A stretch of DNA of 64,000 nt from Prorocentrum cordatum (GCA_963575745.1 CAUYUJ010004980.1:56152-120151); one strand, 5' to 3'. Numbered from the stretch's first letter, positions 40,866 to 52,727 are shown. The notes: generated by a model not told the origin, from the letters alone. Translations and numbers: made by a program.

Positions 40866-41010
40866 AATAACATCCCTCAAGAACACGTGACCCTCCGCCA
40901 GCCAAACGGAAGAACATTAGAGGGTACCCTCCCACAGGATGCACAAGAACATTCAGCAAATACGAAAAACATTAGGGTACCCTCTCCGAACCGACCTCGA
41001 TCTTATACCT
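40866..41010 (+). repeat. X repeat, copy 1
   Basis: GACCCTCCGCCAGCCAAACG, CAGGATGCACAAGAACATTC and CTCTCCGAACCGACCTC align with 58090-58250. Confidence 0.65.
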
Positions 41011-41195
41011 CGGTCCGACCGTATTGGAAGAGCGAAGGCAGGAGGTGGAGAGATGTGAAGAGAGCCAACAGACCCCGCCCAGCGCGGAACGCCGGAAGCC
41101 CGCCGGCGATCGCTGCTGCGGCTCAGTGCCTGGTGTCGCCGTAGGCGACTCCTCTGGACAGCGCTGAGCCGTAGCCTGCATTTCGGGGGGGGGGA

Positions 41196-41227
<32 letters not shown>

Positions 41228-41513
41228 GAAACAAAAAAAAAACTCGGAAGAAGAAAAGGCATCCATACCGCTGCCCTTCCCTTGATTTCCCCTTCTTGGG
41301 CCTCCTGGGAGGCCCGTCGCCACCGCTGGATTCGCCCCGAAATTCTGGCCAGAACGCACCTTCGGGAGATGTCTGGGGAGTGGCGGTATTGGTACATCTG
41401 GTTTCCCCAGGAACGCCAAATGTTTCAAACCGCTGCGCCTTGTTGCGATTCTGCCTCACTCAGGAGAGACACTCGTACCACTGCCACCAGCTAGGAGGGT
41501 GGCCGCTCCCTCC

Positions 41514-41586
41514 CCTCGAGCTGGTGGCACCTTCTTCCGGGACCTCTCTGGAGGCATGCCCGGAACGAGGTGCCACCAGCTCGAGA
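41514..41586. repeat. 73-bp inverted repeat
   Basis: CTCGAGCTGGTGGCACCT and its complement AGGTGCCACCAGCTCGAG enclose a partly palindromic centre. Confidence 0.8.
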
Positions 41587-41634
41587 CGGTGGGACAGCCA
41601 CCTCACAAGCTGGTGGTGGTGGTGGTACTTCTGT

Positions 41635-41852
41635 CTCTGGGGTTATGTTGCTCCCATCGTACTTAAGGACCACATCCCAGAAACAATTTCGAGCACCCGG
41701 AAAAGTGTCGAAAGAGTGTCGAAACAGTGTCGGAGGAGCGTCTCCCAGGGCCCGACACGCGAAAACCCTAGAGTTTCGGTACTTGTTTCTGGTGCTCGAG
41801 ATTGCTTCTGGCGATCAAGGCTGAAGTAGGTTGGAACCTCATAGCTCTGGGG
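41635..41852 (+). mobile_element. B-family MITE with perfect 8-bp target duplication
   Basis: The element is 41643-41844, flanked by CTCTGGGG at 41635-41642 and 41845-41852. Confidence 0.85.
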
Positions 41853-42035
41853 GCGCATCGACATGCTGCCTCTGCCTGTCGCCACCGGCATTGCCCGACG
41901 ACATCGGCCTGCGCCCCCGCAGCCATCAAGCCAAAAGCGGCGACGGCGGCAAGCACACATCATGACCTGCCGCGCCTCGCCGCAGCAGCAGCAGCAGCAG
42001 CCAAAGGAGGGCAAGGGACACAGACACGCGAAGCT

Positions 42036-42213
42036 CATAGACTTAGGTCGGGCCTGTCCCCCTACAGGCTGATTTTGGACGAAAAATCAAGAATACACCC
42101 AAAATGCACCAACAATACACAACATAATTGTCAACAAATCGTCCCCATACTATGTTTTTTTACTGTTTTGAATATTCCCCCTGTAGAGGGACAGGCCCGA
42201 CTTACACATAGAC
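42036..42213 (+). mobile_element. A-family MITE with 7-bp target duplication
   Basis: The element is 42043-42206, flanked by CATAGAC. The left tip reads TTAG|GTCGGG and the right tip lies beside ACATAG. Confidence 0.85.
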
Positions 42214-42689
42214 GGTGTGTGCTCGCCCATTTGTTCGGGAGAACACTGCCGCCCATCTCTTGCGAGCTCTGTCACCGTGCCTCGAGGCACCGAGTGGAGT
42301 ATCCTCAGGGCTCCCACGAGTTATCGACATTGATGCTTCAGCTGCTCTTCAGATACCCTTGGCCTGTACGGTTGTCTGAGCGCTCTTGGGCGCTGCCCCG
42401 CGCTCTCGCAGCTCCCCGCGTGTGACTGCTTCGGAGCCCCGGGGATCGTCGTTGGCAAACCAGGAAATATTCCAACATGCCCCGATATTGCTTCAGGGGC
42501 CCGCCTGGGAGTTGACCCAGGAGGCCACACAGCGTCAAGGACCATTGGTTGTTGGTATGATGTAGCATGATTGCTTTTCCTGTTTCCGTCTTGAGAGCGT
42601 GCACGACGGTCCAAGTGGCTTCCAATATCGCCCCAAGGGGGGCCCAAGCGGCCACCACCAGAGCGAAGCAAGCAACACACGTTTGACGG

Positions 42690-42785
42690 TATGATATATG
42701 CTCAAAAATAGCAAGAAGTCGTCCCAAGACTATTGTTTTTCTACTGTTCGATATTCCCCTCGTGGAGGGACATGCCCGACTTACT
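42690..42785 (+). mobile_element. A-family MITE, right half
   Basis: TATGCTCAAAAATAGCAAGA to GGGACATGCCCGACTTA. Confidence 0.8.
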
Positions 42786-42869
42786 CTACCTGACCACAGA
42801 GCATCGACCCAACTTGGCTGACTCCACAAAACGAATGAAACAACAAAAACAACGAAGGAAGTACCCGCC

Positions 42870-43060
42870 ACCATGTCGAAGCAAGAAGGCCGCGCGAGCC
42901 TCGCAAGTCGCGGCGTCGAATCACATTCGGAGCAACGCCGATGTGAAGATCTATGGTGTGCGCGGACCAGTCAAGCAAATACGGATACTCCAGAGCAGCG
43001 CAAAGTGTCTCCAAGGATTCCGGCTCCACTGCTCTATGCAGAATATAACAGCTGCCTGCA
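42870..43060 (-). CDS. Possible exon, unrecognised
   Basis: The minus strand reads HRAVEPESLETLCAALEYPY, LLDWSAHTIDLHIGVAPNVI and RRRDLRGSRGLLASTWWR without a stop. GC content is lower than in the confident exons, and the opposite strand is also open, so this is weak. Confidence 0.22.
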
Positions 43061-43384
43061 ATACTCGAAGATTCACGCCGCCAACTCTTACGCATAGGGC
43101 CACACACGCCTGCATAAAACCGAAGACAATGCTGACTTCTGCTTTTGGCGTACTCCTCGTTACCGCCACTGATTACACGGCCCTGAACGATAAATCATAG
43201 CATCGACGATCTTTCTCTGCTGGATCGGCCGCTCCCGCAGTGGAGGAATCGACTCTATAGTCTGGAACCGAAGCGTCTGTAAGCACGACCTTGCGACCGC
43301 CGCGTACGTCAAGTTCCTGCCTTGTCGACGCGGGCCCTGGTTCCTGACCCCGCGCGAGCTGCTCAATTTTGGAACGAGTATCAG

Positions 43385-43575
43385 AACAAAAACGCTATAA
43401 ACATAAACTGTTGGCGCTCCGGGCGGATTTCTTGGATCTGCGCTGGACCCCCTCCCTGGCGCGCGGAGCGCGCCAGGGGCGGCGCCGGAGGCGCCGCTGG
43501 GGGGGCCCAGCGCGGATCCAAGAAATCCGCGCGGAGCGCCAACAAAATTATGTTTATGGTGTTTTTTTCTACTTC
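43385..43575 (+). mobile_element. C-family hairpin element, well preserved
   Basis: TATAAACATAAACTGTTGGC pairs with GCCAACAAAATTATGTTTAT; the centre GGCGCGCGGAGCGCGCCAGG is palindromic. Confidence 0.85.
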
Positions 43576-43689
43576 GTCGGAAGTACACGAATCAATTCCC
43601 CGCATGGACTTCGCATCGTGGGCGGCTTTCCGTGACCCCGGCCTGGGCCACAAACAGACGGCCCCCCCAGAGCCCGCCAGGCATCAGCA

Positions 43690-43990
43690 TGATTTTTTGT
43701 TCGGAGGTCTGCGCGGCATTCTCGGATCGGCGCCAGGACAAGAAGACGCCAAGAGGAGCATGAGCTGGGGTGAGGATAAATCGAGAATCTCCTAGACCCG
43801 GCGGCTCTGGAGGATGTTTCGGGCGCCGTGGCCTTCTCAAAGCGTTCCGCTCTGGAGCGGGTTTATCCTCGTCCCAGCCCTGTCCGATGGACCCCCCTCC
43901 CTGGCGCGCGGAGCCCGCCACGGGCGTCGCTAAAGGCGCCGATCCCAAGAAATCCGCGCGGATCTCTGACAATTTTCGTTGATGTTGTCT
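43690..43990 (+). mobile_element. C-family element, diverged and expanded
   Basis: Arms TCTGCGCGGCATTCTCGGAT (about 43706) and AGAAATCCGCGCGGATCTCT (about 43948) with an insert between them. Confidence 0.6.
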
Positions 43991-44067
43991 TTTCTTATTC
44001 TTGTCCCGCTTCTTCTTCTTCTTCTGTTTTTCCTTCTTCTTCTTCGAATCATTACCGGTCCGATGTC

Positions 44068-44396
44068 AAGGGAGGAAAAACCACCCGACCACCCTAATTG
44101 GCATTAACTCTACGGCCCTGGGCGTTTATTCGACAGCCCTGCCCTGTTCGATTCTTTCCTCGGGTGCGTTTGCTAAGCGCCTTTGCTGGTCGGGGTGTTG
44201 ATTCTGGGGGTGTTTTTTTCTGCTATCCACGATCGAGGGCAACGAATCCACCCCCATCCATAGTAATCACCCCGACACGCGAAGCTGTTTACTAAACGCC
44301 CCACTGAAGGAATCGAGCAAGGCAGGGCTGTTTAATAAACGCCCAAGGCCGTTTAGTATACGCCAATTGTACGGTCCGGGTGGCTTTTCCTCCCTT
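44068..44396. mobile_element. U element with ~110-bp inverted ends
   Basis: AAGGGAGGAAAAACCACCCG at left is matched in reverse at the right (CGGGTGGCTTTTCCTCCCTT). The arms continue through GGGCGTTTATT and CAGCCCTGCC blocks. Confidence 0.8.
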
Positions 44397-44401
44397 CAAA
44401 C

Positions 44402-44572
44402 GAAGCGTGCCTTGCTGCTCCTCCTTCCCCGCAGGGAGCCTTCGCGCGAGCGAGGCACGATGGGCTTGAGCTGCCGCACGCGCTCGCCGAACTGCGCGAA
44501 ATCTTCGTTGCGCGGCTGGGCGATCTGGGCGGCCGCCGCGGCTTGCTCACCGTCGAGCGAGAGCGGGTGGGC
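44402..44572 (-). CDS. Exon candidate, unrecognised gene
   Basis: The minus strand encodes 57 codons: AHPLSLDGEQAAAAAQIAQP, RNEDFAQFGERVRQLKPIVP, then RSREGSLRGRRSSKARF. Almost every codon ends in G or C. A GT donor (CGCTTC|GTTTGA) lies at the left edge, directly against inverted-repeat element U. The acceptor side is unclear; a long E element begins 47 bases away. No start codon is needed if this is internal, and other frames here are less coding-like. No family recognised. Confidence 0.45.
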
Positions 44573-44618
44573 CGAGGAAGGATTAAAAGCAGAAGAAACA
44601 TATAAACATAAACTTCAG

Positions 44619-45917
44619 TGAAAGGGCCCAAAGACACACAAATAAATACACAAAAAAACATATTCCGAATATTTTCTCTCATTTTTTTTTGTTTTCCCAA
44701 CCATCCTGTGTTGTGGGGTACTCGTTTTGAAGGGACGGTGCGGCGCGTCTCCTCCTTCCTCCTTCCTCCTCCCTTCCTCCTCCTCATCCTCCTCCCTGCG
44801 TTTCACCCACCCAATACAGCGCTTCGTGGCCCCATAGGGAGCTCCACTTACGGTCCCAGTGGCGGAGCTCGCATGGCGGCCTCGGGCCATTTCGGCACAC
44901 CCCTCACACGTTTCGTGGCCCCATAGGGAGCTCCACCTAAGGTCCCAGTGGCGGAACTCGCATGGCGGCCTCGGGCCATGTCGGCACACCCCTCACACGC
45001 TTCGTGGCCCCATAGGGAGCTCCACCTAAGGTCCCAGTGGCGGAACTCGCATGGCGGCCTCGGGCCATGTCGGCACACCCCTCACACGTTTCGTGGCCCC
45101 ATAGGGAGCTCCACCTAAGGTCCCAGCGGCGGAAGTCGCATGGCTGCCCTGGGCCATTTCGGCACACGCCTCATGCGTTTCGTGGCCCCATATGGAGCTC
45201 TAAGGTCCCAGTGGCGAAACTTGCATGGCGGTCTCGGGCCATTTCGGCACACCCCTCACACGCTTCGCGGCCCCACGGGGACACCATTTAAATTCCCAGT
45301 GGCGGAACTCGCATGGCGGCCTCGGGCCATTTCGGCGCACCCCTCCCCAGTGGCAGGGTTGGCGGCCTCGGGCTTTCGGCACGCCCCTCGCGAGGATCGT
45401 GGCCGAGCTCCACCGATGGCGCCAGTGACAGGGTTCGCGTGGCGGCCTCGGGCCATTTCGGCACACCCCGTCACTCGTGGCCCATAGGGACCTCCACCGA
45501 AGGCCCCAACGGCAGGGTTCGCATAGCGGCCTCGGGCCATTTCGGCACACCCCTCACGAGGATCGTGGCCCCATAGGAGCTCCACCGAAGGCGCCAATGG
45601 CAGCTTCCTCGTGGCTCTCAGAGCCCTCTCCTGCTTCTGCTCCTCGGTCAGAAGGGGCGCCGCCCTCGCCGTCGTCGGCGCTTGCGAAGACGGCCGCGAA
45701 CGTGTCCCTGAGCATGTCGGGCTCCGGTGGGGAGCCGTGGCCACATAGGGAGCGTGGGCGGAAATGGTATTCACAGTTGCGGTATTCACAACTGCGTATG
45801 GTTGGGTCTTTTGCCAAGCTAATGGATTTCCGTCTTCCCCCCCCACACCTCCGACATATTCGAATATTTTCTGGGGGGTCGACGATTAATCGTGTCTGTG
45901 TGCTTTTCCCTTCCTGA
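44619..45917 (+). mobile_element. Long E element carrying an ~89-bp tandem array, copy 2
   Basis: E left end (TGAAAGGGCCCAAAGACACA) and E right end (TAATCGTGTCTGTGTGCTTT). The array at 44815-45600 has units with CGTGGCCCCATAGGGAGCTC and GCGGCCTCGGGCCATTTCGG. It shares only the first block with copy 1. Confidence 0.85.
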
Positions 45918-46050
45918 TTTTGGCGTTCCGCGCAGATTTCTTGGATCCACGCTGGCCCCCCTCCCTGCCGGGGGGGCCCAGCGCGCACTCAGGAAATCCG
46001 CGCAGGGCGCCAACAGTTTCAGTTTGTGCAGCGTTTCCTTCTTCAGAAAC
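45915..46050 (+). mobile_element. C-family hairpin fragment
   Basis: TTCCGCGCAGATTTCTTGGA pairs with AGGAAATCCGCGCAGGGCGC. Confidence 0.75.
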
Positions 46051-46419
46051 CCTTCGTGTCGGGGGAAAAACTTGTTGGTCGCAGCGGCGCGGGCTTTCAA
46101 GCCGCGGTCGGAGGCAGACGAAGGGCACCACGGGGCCCCATTGGGTACAGCGGGGGCAGGAAGCAGGAAGGGCGTGTGCGGGGGCAAGAGGAACCCGCGG
46201 GCGGCGGAACACGCTCATACACAAGCGCGTCCCACTACTCGCAAAGTAGCTACTCGCAAATGGCTAGGATTCGCCACAGGAGATCTACGATATATTACAC
46301 AAAGACAGGCGTATGGCTTTCTAGCGTTTGCGAGTAACCACTTTGCGAGTGGCTCGGCGAGCTCCGAGCATGTAGTTCTTGCGCGTGTGTGCGGGAGCAC
46401 AGGCCTGCACAGCAGGAGG

Positions 46420-47269
46420 ATGTCGAAGACGTCCAAGGTAGTGAGTGGCACACTGACCCAGGGAGCGGGGGCACCAGGGTCGGCGGTGCGGTGGCAAATG
46501 ACTTATGCGAAGGACAGTCCATTGTCAAGGCCAGCCCAAGAGTCAGGGAAGCGACCACCAGCCGGGTCAAAAGCACGACGGCATCCTGTGGCAAGTTTTG
46601 GCTCCGGGGGCCTTCGTCGGGCCCGGGGGCCGGAGAGCGAGAAAGAACAGTACAGTACAGTTGGGGCGATATCAGCCCAAAAGCTCGGCAGCGCATTGGC
46701 CACACGAAGACACCATTCACAAGAACTCATTCACAAGACAACGCTCAGCGAGAGCACCGCTGCGCTGCAAGTTTAGCTCCGTCCTGGGGAATGGGTCGAG
46801 ACCTGTGGGGGTCCACGCTGCGAGACAGGTCGCAGCGTCGAGGGCCCGGTCTGGCGGAGGGGTCCACGAAGGACCCCTCGATGCCGAGCTGAAGCGATGC
46901 CTCGGACCCGCCGCGCCGTCGGCGTCCGTGGAAGGGCAGGCTGCTCGTGTCTGGGTGGAAGCGAGCGGGAGGCGACAGGCGCTTGCAACGCGCACCGAAG
47001 GGGGATGCCCCCGAGAGCGGGGCGGGTCTTCTTGGGAGCCCCCCTCTGCCCTCTTGGAAGGCCGCCCCCGTCGCGTCGGCACCTCCTCGGGTGCGCCGCC
47101 GGGGGCGGGGAGAGAAAGAGGGAGAGCTGCGCGCGAGTGCTGGTCGTGGGCAGTCGAAGCAGCGATCCATGCCCTCCAGTGTTCTCATGGGCCGGGGGGC
47201 TCGGAGGCGGGCGCGCTGTGGGAAGAGAGAGGGACTGCACATCAAGGAGGAGGGCGTGGATGGGGATGA
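46420..47269 (+). CDS. Possible coding region, frame uncertain
   Basis: Three plus frames overlap. From ATG at 46420 one reads MSKTSKVVSGTLTQGAGAPG and stays open to 46776. A second, open to 47269, contains DAELKRCLGPAAPSASVEGQ and WVEASGRRQALATRTEGG with G-rich first codon positions. I cannot tell which segments are exons. No homology recognised. Confidence 0.27.
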
Positions 47270-47956
47270 AGAGAAGTGAAAGCTATCGCTGCGGTGCGAG
47301 ATGGATCTAACGTAACTGCTGACACATTCCGCACGAGGGGCCATCTTGATATGCAGTTGTTAATCACCTCTGGATCTACAGAACGAGCGTGTCGCGGTCT
47401 CACGACAGCGGGCATCAATCAGAGCCGATATATTCACAGTGGGGGAAGTGCGGGCCCAAGAGGGGTCGAAAGGCGGGTCCTGTAATCATTTCGCCGCTTC
47501 CTCGATCTGCGACTGGATATGCAGAAAGAATGGTGCCCAGGATGCACGGAGGTCCCATGGCACATGGCGCCAATAATTGCGAGCCACGACGTGAGTATGC
47601 ATGGGTTGCCAGGGAACCATACACGCTTCATCCACACATTACTACATCTGTCTGGGTCCGACCCAACATGATGGGACGTATAAACACGAAGAACTGATGC
47701 AAAAACCACCCTGGAGATGACACTGAACGGAATCCGAAGACGAAGCTGCGTGCCGAATCGTCCAGATCTCTCGGCCCTTGTCCACAGCGCGACACATAGG
47801 AGCAAGGACACACGACACCACTGCCTCCTCCAGAGGCAAGTGCCAAGCGGGGTCATCGTGGTGGCATGGACCCCCTGCCAGCGCCCAGCTCGGGAAGGCT
47901 TCGTGGGCCTCCTTGCTCGAGGTGTCCCCCCCCCCGGGGTGCTGTCGCTTCCCCCT

Positions 47957-48020
47957 CTTCCTCCTCCTCCTCCTCCTCCTCCTCCTCCTACTCCTCCTCC
48001 TCCTCCTCCTCCTCCTCCAA
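47957..48020 (+). repeat. CTC microsatellite
   Basis: CTCCTC run; a shorter one lies at 48246-48275 before the exon candidate. Confidence 0.9.
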
Positions 48021-48285
48021 CTCATGCTGACCTACGTACTGCTGGCGCGAGAACCGTTCTCTCCTCAACGAGCTCGACTGTGGGACCAGCAATGCGGCCG
48101 TCTGAGGCGAGCCGCGGCCGCTCCGGACAGGAGACGCGCGGCCACGGGCAAGCCACGGGGGGGGCCCTGGGCAAACACGCGCCTGCCGGTCTGCGGAGTA
48201 CACTGACAGGTTGCCCTGGCTGTCGCCGGTGGCCTCTAGCGTGCATCCTCCTCCTCCTCCTCCTCCTCCTCCTCCACCTCCCTAG

Positions 48286-48522
48286 GAGGAATATGCCAGA
48301 GCTGGGGAACAAGCAAACACGTAATGCCTGCGGATGTCCTCCAAAAGAGCTGGAAGTAGCATCGCTGGATCAGGGTGAGGGGCGGGGGGGTGGTCGGCAG
48401 TCTGCGAGGCTCGAAAACACGTTCGACGAAGACCGCCGCAAGCACCGCTTTTTCAACACATTGCGCATCGAGCCCGCCGCAAACGCCAATACTTCTGTCA
48501 AAACCATGTGGCTGGGTCGCGG
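48286..48522 (+). CDS. Exon candidate, unrecognised gene
   Basis: A CTCCTC tract ending CCTCCCTAG is a near-ideal acceptor. The frame after it reads RNMPELGNKQTRNACGCPPK, a Gly-rich linker, then SARLENTFDEDRRKHRFFNT and LRIEPAANANTSVKTMWLGR. It is followed by GG|GTAGGT, a good GT donor. Length 237 nt. The charged block around DEDRRKHRFF looks like real protein, but I recognise no family. Confidence 0.42.
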
Positions 48523-48778
48523 GTAGGTCGCGGGGTGTGTCGCCAGGCGGGTCGCAGGTGGGTCGCGGGCGAGTGATGTGCTGATTGTTTCAAGACGGCC
48601 CCCAAACATTTTAACTAAGCATTTCCCCCATGGCTGGCTTCTCATGCCGAGTGGTGTTTGATTATCCAGGGGCTCGATGAGGGCCCGAAGGACCGAAAAC
48701 GGCGACCAACATCCGTCTTGTCATTTCCCGACCAGTGGTGTCTGGGTCCAAAACGAAGGGGACCGAAGGATGCCCCTT

Positions 48779-49085
48779 GGACCTCGCAGGTCTCCTGGGA
48801 GGCTGCCAACTGCGCGACTGTCGCCACGTTCGTTGGCTCCTGCGAGGTCCAGCGGAGCGGAGGTGTACGCAGATCCAACTGAGACCTCGCAGCTCTCCTG
48901 GGGGGCTCCCAACTGCGCAAATGTCGCAACTTTCGTGGGCACCTGGGATGTCCAACGAAGCGGAGGCGTACGCGGATCAAGACGAGACCTCCCGGCTCCC
49001 CTGGGCGGCTTTCGCGGACTCCGCGGAGTTCCAGCGGAGCGGAGGTGCGCGCTGATCCAGACGAGACCTCGCGGCTGCAGTGGGT
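48779..49085 (+). repeat. ~104-bp tandem repeat, about 3 copies
   Basis: Units begin GACCTCGCAG.TCTCCTGGG at 48779, 48883 and 48986, with a partial fourth at 49065. Confidence 0.8.
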
Positions 49086-49881
49086 GCGCTCGTCGTTGCC
49101 ATCCCCTTACGGCCTGAGTTGCGAGGGCGCGGTGCGAGAGGAAGGGGGCGTCGAGCGGGGTCCGACGTTGTTCTGCGAAGCGTTCAAAGGGTGCTGCAGA
49201 TCTCACAGCATGCTTTTGTGACTTTGATGGGGCGCCCCTGTTGACAGCCGCCTCGCCTTGCAATTAGAAAGGCTAGGGTACGTCTCGGGTGCTTTGCCTG
49301 AGGAGTGTGGCCTCCTCCGCTCAGATCGGGCGCGCGCCGAAGAGGGGGCCGGGAAGAGGGGGGGAGGGTAACGCATCATGGCCCGATGCACTTGCGCGGA
49401 TGGAGAGAGGGGGGGGGCAGGTGGCGCATTGAAAGAAGAATGCGAGCAAAATATTAAGACAAATAATACTGCGACGAATGAGACGATACGGCGAATCATA
49501 CTCATGACAGTTTAAGGAGAAGACCACGAAGCAGAAGAAGAGCCCATGAAAAATGTAACACTGCATGGCCCCAACCATTATAGCCATATGCATACACAAA
49601 TATCAATACGCATGCCCTCTCACACACACGCACACGCAAGCCACAATCAGACCTCCGTATCGCGACACAAAAACCACGGCCGGTTCGTTTCGTTTTCGGT
49701 CCCTAGGGGCCGTCTCCCGGCCCCAGGGCCTTCCAAACACGACGCGTGATGGAAAGCTGGCCACAGGGAAGGGGCCGAGATCCTTGGGGTCTTGCGTCAC
49801 GACGTCGGTAGAAAGGATCTGGGGGGCCAATTCTGGGGTTGGCCTTCTCCATCGAGGATCGAATCTTGATGCTCTAAGATC

Positions 49882-49931
49882 GAACGTCTCCTCCTCCTCC
49901 TCCTCATCCGCGTCCCCCCGCATCATCTCAA

Positions 49932-49971
<40 letters not shown>

Positions 49972-49972
49972 T
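49882..49972 (+). repeat. CTC and GTC microsatellites
   Basis: The minus strand would read poly-Glu then poly-Asp within a 159-codon open frame; I treat it as a repeat. Confidence 0.8.
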
Positions 49973-50131
49973 GTCTCCCGTCCCTCCTGCAGGGCCCAGC
50001 TTCGGCCAGGAGAGAGCGACTGGTCGAGTAACCACGCTGCCGCGCACTTGCGATTTGGACACCTGGTGCCATGGCCTGTCACTCACCCCCACCACAATCG
50101 CACGACCTGTTCGAACGGATCAAGTGTATGC

Positions 50132-50306
50132 CAGTAGTGTTAGGTCGGGCATGTCCCCCTACGGGCGGATTTTGGGCGAAAAATGAAAAGCACCCCAAAA
50201 ATGCCCAAACCATGCTCAAAAATAGTCAAAAATAGTCCTCAGACTATCTCTGTACTATTTTTGAATATTCCCCCTGTAGAGGGACGTGCCCGACTTAACA
50301 GTAGTG
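50132..50306 (+). mobile_element. A-family MITE with perfect 8-bp target duplication
   Basis: The element is 50140-50298 (159 bp), flanked by CAGTAGTG. Ends TTAGGTCGGGCATGTCCCCC and GGGACGTGCCCGACTTAA. The best-preserved copy in the window. Confidence 0.93.
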
Positions 50307-51207
50307 TAGGTAATCATGCTGATTGATGGTCGATCGCAAGGAAGCCTCGACTCATGGCGCCATCAGGCTCGGCCGCTCGTGCGGTTGGCGATCGCACGCC
50401 GTACGCCGAAGGCCACAGCATCGACGGCCACTGCGACCTCGACCGGGGCGGATCGAGGCCGGCGGGGTGTGAAGGCAGGCGCCCACTGGAATCCGCAGGA
50501 GACCGTACCCTTCAGCGGGCTTTAAGGCGCGAATGGGGAAGCAGTATCGCCCTGGAAAGCCAGGCCAACCGCTATCGTCTCTGGCGCACTTTCTGGGCTA
50601 AGGCAGGTTTGTGTCGTGACGAGCCCAACGCTGGTTTCTGACACCGCGTGGATCGTTCAGCCTTGACCTCCACAGATCGACGGCCTTTCGATCGCCAGAT
50701 CGCTCCACATTGGCTGGTTCTGGGCCACTGGCGGCATCTTACCTTGAAGGCAAACGGTAGGGTCGTTGCCGCGCTGGCACGACACGACCCTACCGTACTG
50801 TTCTCCATGCCTTGGCCGCTGTGGAATAGCTGATGCATGTCAGCATGGGCCGACATCTGGGCTTTCGTATCAACCTTCGCTTTTTGATTGGAAACGCGCG
50901 CGAATACGCTGGGCCCGGGAAGTGAGACCAGCAACAAGCCTTGAGAAACAAGGCCGATTGCTTGATCCAATGCCCAGGGGAGTTCATCCGCCAATCAGAG
51001 GCACCCTCGCCCTGTCGGTTGGGAAAGCGTAGACGCCACCTCCAACGGATATATGGACATTGCTATATGTCTGGACGCTTTGCGGCCAAAGTAATGATGG
51101 ACTATTCGCCAAGATCTTCTGGGCCATTTTAGGAGCCGTAGAGAGCAAGGATTCGACGCTGGATGGCTGGAAGTGGCTGGCCGATCAAGGCACGCTAAGC
51201 GGATTGC
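50307..51207. other. No recognised gene
   Basis: GC is lower than in the flanks. I searched the minus strand for the next dynein exon (a GDSEG-like start) and found none. Open frames exist on both strands without homology. Confidence 0.35.
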
Positions 51208-51438
51208 CAATCTCCGCCCGTCCGTCGACCAGGAACACTTGTTGAGCGCAACACGCTTGAAGGCTGCGTTTGGGTTCTCGCACCGGACAATGGACGACTC
51301 TGTGTTCCTGTTCAGGTTCCAGAGGTCGACATGCCCTTCACCGTCCACGGATGCGAAGACAGCCGGGTGGTGTGGATGCCACTTAGCGTCGTACACGTAA
51401 TCCTCGAACGAGTCTAGGGACAAGACCGGCGCTTGATA
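51208..51438 (-). CDS. Cytoplasmic dynein intermediate chain, exon c (internal)
   Basis: This exon of 77 codons begins YQAPVLSLDSFEDYVYDAKW and includes HPHHPAVFASVDGEGHVDLW, then NLNRNTESSIV. That is a complete WD40 repeat corresponding to the ADYVYDVMWSP..PALFA..D..G.LDLWNLN block of dynein intermediate chains. It starts after CTCTCAG. A GC donor after ...STDGRRL keeps phase 0; the family continues there with A(V/I)GDSEG, but I could not find that next exon between 50.3 and 51.2 kb. The intron from exon b (51439-52816) carries two E-family MITEs in reverse orientation. Confidence 0.88.
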
Positions 51439-52274
51439 CTGAGAGCCGATTTTCAGAAGCTGTCTGCCAACCGATTCCACAGTCTGCCTCCCTGGCGCCC
51501 CGCCAGGAGCGGCTGGCAGGGAAGATGTGGCTGAAAAATTGGTCCCAACGCTTCCTTTTGAAGATGTCCCAGGGAAATCAAAAGGTACAGATACCACTGC
51601 TCCCCGGACCTCTTCCGGGGTGCGTTCTGACTCGGATTTCGAGGCGAAGTCGGCGGTGGCGACGAGGGCCGCCCAAGAGGCCCCAAACGGGGAAAACGGG
51701 GGAGGGTAGCGGTATGGGTACCTTTTCCTCCTCTGAGTTCGACGGACGCCCGCCTCCAAGTGGGGTTCTTCTGTGAGCTCCTGCTTCGCCAGTGTCTTCC
51801 AGACAGCCAGTGGGGGGCTCCAGGCAGGATGCGGCCCACGTGGAGAGGGGAGCGGCCATGTCCAACGGCCCTTGGATCATTGTTCGAGTATTGCACTGGT
51901 AACCCCCCGCTGACACATCAGACGCAAAGGTGCATGCAGGCATAAAGCAGCCAGGCGTCCCTGAAACTCAGGCAAGCGTGTCGTTATCAAACAACCTGCG
52001 TTGCACTTTTACTGGGCTGGGCACGCGCGAAGCGAGCCCTCTCTAGAAGAAATGTATGGGCAAGACCGTCGTCCATATTTAACCTTCCCAAACGTCACCC
52101 CGTGCTTTTGTGGATCCCTGGGGCCTTCGGAGGGTGAGGCATTTCCGTGGGTGTACCCGCTGGCAGGCCAATGTCATATGGGATCGGCTGTGCCTGCTGT
52201 ACCCTGCTTTCAATGTTCGAAAGCATGTTTCCCCAGCGGATTGGCCAGGTCAGTAATGGGGGGTATGGTTACCC

Positions 52275-52445
52275 CAATCTGAAGGGGCCCTGGGACACAC
52301 AAATAAATACATACAAATAAAAAGGTTCCCCATATTTTCCGATATTTTCTGGGTTTCTGTCTTCCCCCCCACTTCCCATATTTTCCCATATTTTCTGGGG
52401 AATCGAGGATTAATTGTGTCTGTGTGTTTTTTCCTCTCCTGACAA
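52275..52445 (+). mobile_element. E-family MITE in dynein intron
   Basis: TGAAGGGGCCCTGGGACACA to TTTTTCCTCTCCTGA; CAATC occurs on both sides. Reverse orientation relative to the gene; there it reads TCAG|GAGAGG ... CCCTTCAG. Confidence 0.85.
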
Positions 52446-52566
52446 TCCCCGACTTCGCGGGTTTTCCGACTGGACAAACCACTGGGGTTCAGCGATGGGG
52501 GGGGGTCCGTCCTCGATAAAGGGTTCGCCCGAACAGCCCCCCCGGGAGGTGTATCCCTGAGTTTCC

Positions 52567-52727
52567 AATCTTTGAAGGGGCCCCAGGACACACAAACAAA
52601 TACACACACATAAAATAATTCCCCATATTTTCCCATATGTTCTGGGTTTTTGTCTTCCCCCCCCACTTCCCATATTTTCCATATTTTCTTAATTGTGTCT
52701 GTGTGTTTTTTCCCCTCCTGAATCTTT
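52567..52727 (+). mobile_element. E-family MITE in dynein intron, 7-bp duplication
   Basis: The element is 52574-52720, flanked by AATCTTT. The 128 bases between it and the previous E copy are open on the minus strand (GEPFIEDGPPPIAEPQWFVQ) and could be a small exon. Confidence 0.85.

Noticed and set aside
41768-41956. Minus-strand frame resembling a signal peptide (LAAVAAFGLMAAGAQA)
   Set aside because: No ATG, a stop immediately upstream, and an equally good plus-strand frame over the same bases.
44815-45846. Repetitive minus frames with ARGRHASSATG units
   Set aside because: They arise from the ~89-bp array inside the long E element.
49603-50082. Minus frame with poly-Asp and poly-Glu
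   Set aside because: The acidic runs are GTC and CTC microsatellites; the flanks show no coding signal.
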